Shown here in pieces: positions 61,101-64,000 of a DNA stretch of 64,000 bases. The DNA is from JAGRAX01 sp041391365 (GTDB lineage Bacteria > Bdellovibrionota_G > JALEGL01 > JAGRMV01). Where the stretch lies: the NCBI GenBank assembly GCA_041391365.1, contig JAWKOC010000003.1, positions 186,001 to 250,000 of the forward strand, read 5' to 3'. Each line of letters starts with the position of its first letter. Positions within the stretch are counted from its first letter, which is position 1. The notes under the pieces are model-generated. The model saw only the letters and a program-made list of their open reading frames with translations. It ran no database searches and had not been told where the DNA came from. The translations under genes were made by a program, and so were the position numbers.

Positions 61101-64000
61101 TACATCCACCGTATACGTCGTACCGCTGCCCGCAAATCCACTCACCGTTCCATTTCCAACGCTAAGATCACCAACGGTAAAGCCGGTGACGCTCTCGCTG
61201 AACGTGATCGTCACGGGAATCGGACTGTTGTTTGTCGGTGAACTTTCGCTCGACGTGATGCTCACACTCGGGGCGCTTCCATCATAGGTGATCGAGAACT
61301 GTGAAGCGGCGGTGTTATTGTTGCCTGCTGCATCCTGAGCTACTCCCCCAGCAACATCCACCGTGACTGCACCATCTGCACTTGGAGTTACATCCACCGT
61401 ATATGTCGTACCACTGCCCGCAAAGTTGCTTGCACTACCATTGCCCACGGTGATGTCACCCACGACAAATCCTGTGACACTTTCGCTGAACGTGATCGTC
61501 ACAGGGATCGGTGACGTATTCGTGGGAGAACTCAATCCCGAGGTGATCGATACGCTTGGAGCAGTTCCATCATAGGCAATCGAAAACTGCGCAGCGGCCG
61601 TGTTGCCATTGCTTGCAGAGTCTTGCGCCACACCACCTGCTACATCCACAGTGACCGGTCCATTCGATGTTGGAGTGATGTTGGCAGTATAGGTTGTACC
61701 GCTGCCCGCAAAGTTGCTTGCACTTCCGTTGCCCACGGTGATGTCACCCACGACAAATCCTGTGACACTTTCGCTGAACGTGATCGTCACAGGGATTGGA
61801 TTGTTGTTGGTAGGACTTGTACTGCTTGAACTGATGGAAACCGATGGTGAAGAGTTGTCATAGGTTCTTGAAAGCTGAGTCGCTGCAGTATTGTTGTTGC
61901 CCGCTGCATCCTGGGCCACTCCACCTGCAACATTGACCGTGACAGCGCCGTTGGTAGAAGGTGTTACATCCACCGTATAGGTTGTGCCACTGCCTGCAAA
62001 GTTGCTCAGCGAACCATTGCCCACAGTGATGTCACCAATGACAAATCCGGTGACACTTTCGCTGAACGTGATCGTCACGGGAATCGGCGACGTGTTGGTG
62101 GGATTGGTTGCACTTGAGGTAATGGTTACGGTAGGTGAAGTTGTATCATAGACAATCGTAAATTGTGCAGCCGCCGTGTTTGGATTTCCTGAACCGTCTT
62201 GTGCCACTCCAGCATCAATATCTACGGTGATGGGTCCCTGTCCAAATGGAATGATGTTGAAAGAATAGGTTGCTCCACTGCCTGAGAAACCGGTCAACAA
62301 GCCGCCGCTAATATCTACATCAAGGAATGTAAAACCAGTCACTGATTCACTGAAGGTCACCGTGATCGGAATGGGAGAAGAGTTTGTGGCCGTTCCAGCT
62401 GAACTACTGATGACAACACTTGGATTGCTAGAATCATAAGTGATGGCAAACTGTGTGGCGGACGTATTGTTATTGCCGGCCGCATCTTGCGCCACTCCCC
62501 CGGCAACATCCACTGTGACCACGCCGTTGGCCAGAGGTGTGATGTTGACGGCATAGCTCGCTCCGCTTCCCGTGAAACTGCTTGCGGTTCCATTGCTTAC
62601 GACAAGATCTCCAATTGCAAATCCCGTGACCGATTCGCTGAACGTGATCGTCACCGGAATCGGTGAAGTAGATGTTGGGCTGGAGAGAGTTGAGGCAATC
62701 ACTACACTTGGAGCACTTCCATCATAGGTAATCGTAAACTGCGAAGCCGCGGTGTTGTCATTGTTTGCGGCATCTTGGGCTACGCCTGCCCCAACATCGA
62801 CGGTAACCACACCATTGGCCAGAGGTGTGATGTTTGCGGTATAGGTCGTGCCACTACCTGCAAATCCACTCGCCGTTCCATTGCCCACGGTAATGTCACC
62901 TAGGACAAATCCCGTCACATTTTCGCTGAACGTGATCGTCACGGGAATCGGAGATGTGTTTGTGGGTGAACTCAACGCTGAAGAAATCGATACGCTCGGA
63001 GCACTTCCATCATACGAAATCGAGAACTGCGAGGCGGCTGTGTTGGTGTTGCCTGCTGCATCCTGAGCTACGCCACCTGCTACATCCACAGTGACTGTTC
63101 CACTTACCGTTGGAGTTACATCCACCGTATACGTCGTACCACTGCCCGCAAAATTGCTTGCACTTCCATTGCCAACTGCAATGTCGCCCACCACAAATCC
63201 CGTCACACTTTCGCTGAACGTGATCGTCACAGGAATCGGACTGTTGTTCGTCGGTGAACTCTCGCTCGACGTGATCGAAACGTTCGGCGAAACCGTATCA
63301 TATACAATCGAGAAGGATGTAGCGGCCGTGTTGCCATTGCCTGCAGAGTCTTGCGCCACACCACCGGCAACATCGACCAAAACACTTCCATTGGCGGTTG
63401 GAGTTACATCGACGGTGTATGTTGTGCCACTGCCGGCAAAGTTGCTCAAGCTTCCATTGCCCACAGTGATGTCGCCCACCACAAATCCCGTCACACTTTC
63501 GCTGAACGTGATGGTCACGGGAATCGGACTGTTGTTCGTCGGTGAACTTTCGCTCGACGTGATGCTCACACTTGGGGCACTTCCATCATAGGTGATCGAG
63601 AACGGCAAAGCTGCAGCGTTGGTGTTGCCTGCTGCATCTTGTGCAACTCCACCGGCAACATCGACGGTCACACTTCCATCTGCAGATGGTGTGACATCCA
63701 CCGTATACGTGGTACCACTGCCCGCAAAGTTGCTCAAGCTTCCATTGCCCACGGTGATGTCACCCACCACAAATCCTGTCACACTTTCGCTGAACGTGAT
63801 CGTCACAGGAATCGGACTGTTGTTTGTCGGTGAACTCTCGCTCGACGTGATCGAAACGTTCGGTGAAACCGTATCATATACAATCGAGAAGGGTGTAGCG
63901 GCCGTGTTGTTGTTTCCCGCAGCATCTTGCGCGACACCTCCAGCAATATTTACCAAAACACTTCCATCTGCGGCTGGCGTGACATCCACTGTATACGTCG
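58188..64000 (-). CDS. Giant Ig-like repeat surface protein, segment open at the right edge
   Basis: At least 1933 codons with 20 complete repeats plus a partial one, open to the window edge, so the N-terminus and any signal peptide are outside. Each repeat reads APSVSITSSESSPTNNSP, then a TFSES strand, VGDITVGNGS, SGTTYTVDVTP and AGGVAQDAAGN. Four copies (around 62150-63000) are more divergent, e.g. FTFLDVDISGGLLTGF. The frame ends in the nonsense tail VTRQVQMAQSQ after the 2-base insertion at about 58215. Predicted role: a long extracellular adhesin-like stalk (inference from repeat type). Confidence 0.85.
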   Translation of the reverse strand, partial: TYTVDVTPAADGSVLVNIAGGVAQDAAGNNNTAATPFSIVYDTVSPNVSITSSESSPTNNSPIPVTITFSESVTGFVVGDITVGNGSLSNFAGSGTTYTVDVTPSADGSVTVDVAGGVAQDAAGNTNAAALPFSITYDGSAPSVSITSSESSPTNNSPIPVTITFSESVTGFVVGDITVGNGSLSNFAGSGTTYTVDVTPTANGSVLVDVAGGVAQDSAGNGNTAATSFSIVYDTVSPNVSITSSESSPTNNSPIPVTITFSESVTGFVVGDIAVGNGSASNFAGSGTTYTVDVTPTVSGTVTVDVAGGVAQDAAGNTNTAASQFSISYDGSAPSVSISSALSSPTNTSPIPVTITFSENVTGFVLGDITVGNGTASGFAGSGTTYTANITPLANGVVTVDVGAGVAQDAANNDNTAASQFTITYDGSAPSVVIASTLSSPTSTSPIPVTITFSESVTGFAIGDLVVSNGTASSFTGSGASYAVNITPLANGVVTVDVAGGVAQDAAGNNNTSATQFAITYDSSNPSVVISSSAGTATNSSPIPITVTFSESVTGFTFLDVDISGGLLTGFSGSGATYSFNIIPFGQGPITVDIDAGVAQDGSGNPNTAAAQFTIVYDTTSPTVTITSSATNPTNTSPIPVTITFSESVTGFVIGDITVGNGSLSNFAGSGTTYTVDVTPSTNGAVTVNVAGGVAQDAAGNNNTAATQLSRTYDNSSPSVSISSSSTSPTNNNPIPVTITFSESVTGFVVGDITVGNGSASNFAGSGTTYTANITPTSNGPVTVDVAGGVAQDSASNGNTAAAQFSIAYDGTAPSVSITSGLSSPTNTSPIPVTITFSESVTGFVVGDITVGNGSASNFAGSGTTYTVDVTPSADGAVTVDVAGGVAQDAAGNNNTAASQFSITYDGSAPSVSITSSESSPTNNSPIPVTITFSESVTGFTVGDLSVGNGTVSGFAGSGTTYTVDVTPSADGAVTVDVAGGVAQDAAGNNNTAASQFSIVFDGSAPSVSITSSESSPTNTSPIPVTITFSESVTGFTIGDITVGNGSASNFAGSGTTYTVDITPAADGTVTVNVAGGVAQDAAGNNNTAASQFSITYDGSAPSVSITSSESSPTNTSPIPVTITFSESVTGFVVGDITVGNGSASNFAGSGTTYTVDVTPSSDGSVTVDVAGGVAQDAAGNNNTAASQFSITYDGSAPSVSITSSESSPTNTSPISVTITFSESVTGFVVGDIIVGNGSLSNFAGSGTTYTVDVTPAADGNVTVDVAGGVAQDAAGNGNTAAAQFSIAFDTSGPTVSITSSESSPTNASPIPVTITFSESVTGFVVGDIIVGNGSASNFTGSGTTYTIDVTPSSDGSVTVDVAGGVAQDAAGNNNTAASQFLITYDGSAPSVSITSSESSPTNNSPIPVTITFSESVTGFVIGDISVGNGSLSNFAGSGSTYTVDVIPSANGSVTVDVAGGVAQDAAGNGNTAAAQFSITYDGSAPSVSITSSESSPTSSSPIPVTITFSESVTGFVIGDILVSNGSLSNFAGSGTTYTVDVTPTADGTVLVDVAGGVAQDAAGNNNTAATQFTIVFDGTAPSVNITSSESSPTNNSPIPVTITFSESVTGFVMGDITVGNGSLSNFAGSGTTYTVDVTPTADGTVLVDVAGGVAQDAAGNNNTAASQFSITYDGSSPSVSISSISTDPTNVSPIPVTITFSESVTGFVVGDITVGNGSLSNFAGSGTTYTVDVTPSANGTVTVDVAGGVAQDVAGNNNTAASQFSIVYDNFAPSVSIASSETSPTNTSPIPVTITFSESVTGFVVGDLVIGNGSASNFAGSGTTYTVDVTPSANGTVTVDVVGGVAQDAAGNNNTAATQFSIVYDNSAPSVSITSSESSPTNTSPIPVTITFSESVTGFVVGDIAVGNGSASNFAGGGTTYAVDVTRQVQMAQSQ

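Larger units (their letters stand above)
52950..64000 (-). repeat. Array of about 38 tandem 288-bp Ig-like repeats
   Basis: Direct reading counts about 38 copies (20 + 9 + 9) of a 288-bp unit encoding 96 residues, continuing past the right edge. The period is exact over long stretches. Adjacent units at about 54360-54647 and 54648-54935 differ at only one position found (54632 A against 54920 G), showing recent duplication or gene conversion. Variation concentrates in the SES/ALS segment after the SITSS strand and in the VGDI-VGNG loop. Confidence 0.9.

Noticed and set aside
59968..61287. Long open frame (439 codons) on the plus strand opposite the Ig repeats
   Set aside because: It repeats with the same 288-bp period as the Ig units and is a by-product of their codon pattern. 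The minus-strand frames have the sensible Ig-like sequence.
52950..64000. CRISPR-like or satellite array
   Set aside because: The repeat unit is 288 bp, coding and without spacers, so it is a protein repeat array.

Overview
The window comes from a Gram-negative bacterium: it carries an MCE/Mla-type lipid transport operon, an AsmA-like protein, an outer-membrane beta-barrel, lipoproteins and many signal peptides. The base composition is moderate to AT-leaning. The gene mix (DUF4388-DnaJ-TPR protein, TPR-Ser/Thr kinase fusion, Gld-like ABC transporter with DUF4340 and DUF1844, propionyl-CoA carboxylase and methylmalonyl-CoA mutase, a very large multiheme cytochrome) suggests a deltaproteobacterial-grade lineage (Desulfobacterota, Myxococcota, Bdellovibrionota or a related uncultured group). 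The exact lineage cannot be fixed from sequence reading alone. No rRNA, tRNA, CRISPR array, transposase or phage gene was recognised. No stretch longer than 300 bases lacks a gene.

Layout. 0-4.9 kb (+): a regulatory DUF4388/J-domain/TPR protein, a half-size CcsA/HemX-like membrane protein, then overlapping hemA-hemC-hemD for early tetrapyrrole synthesis. 4.9-16.3 kb (-): a long, tightly packed operon, in transcription order TPR-kinase, alr (broken by an in-frame TAA), mlaE-, mlaF- and mlaD-like genes, purH, purD, a Sua5/YrdC protein and DUF1015. 16.5-16.9 kb: ssb with a clear terminator. 17-20.7 kb (-): a putative lipoprotein, an AsmA-family protein and an unknown exported protein. 20.9-23.6 kb (+): a large secreted metalloprotease resembling the anthrax lethal factor family at its zinc site. 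23.7-29.6 kb (-): propionate/methylmalonyl-CoA genes, with the biotin carboxylase and biotin carrier halves split at a G4 tract. 29.7-32.7 kb: small secreted or membrane proteins and a DCC-family thiol-disulfide protein.

32.7-41.0 kb (-) is the most unusual part. It holds a 1493-codon unknown protein, a beta-barrel porin and a multiheme cytochrome with 23 intact CXXCH motifs. In all three, the signal peptide lies in a different reading frame from the mature protein, or is separated from it by a frame disturbance. The first break sits exactly on an in-phase A-AAA-AAC slippery heptamer. Porin, cytochrome and a nearby fusion of cyclic-nucleotide-binding, 4Fe-4S and membrane segments (42.4-44.4 kb) together look like a trans-envelope electron conduit. 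A perfect 24-bp inverted repeat lies between these two parts.

44.5-49.9 kb (+): a Gld-like ABC exporter operon with DUF4340 and DUF1844. 50.0-64.0 kb (-): the 3' part of one giant surface protein gene. It has about 38 visible copies of a 288-bp (96-residue) bacterial Ig-like repeat and a distinct C-terminal region of roughly 980 residues. It is interrupted by small indels and its 5' part lies beyond the right edge of the window. The clustering of small indels in the second half leaves three explanations open: sequence error, gene decay or phase-variable/recoded expression. Read-level checks would decide.
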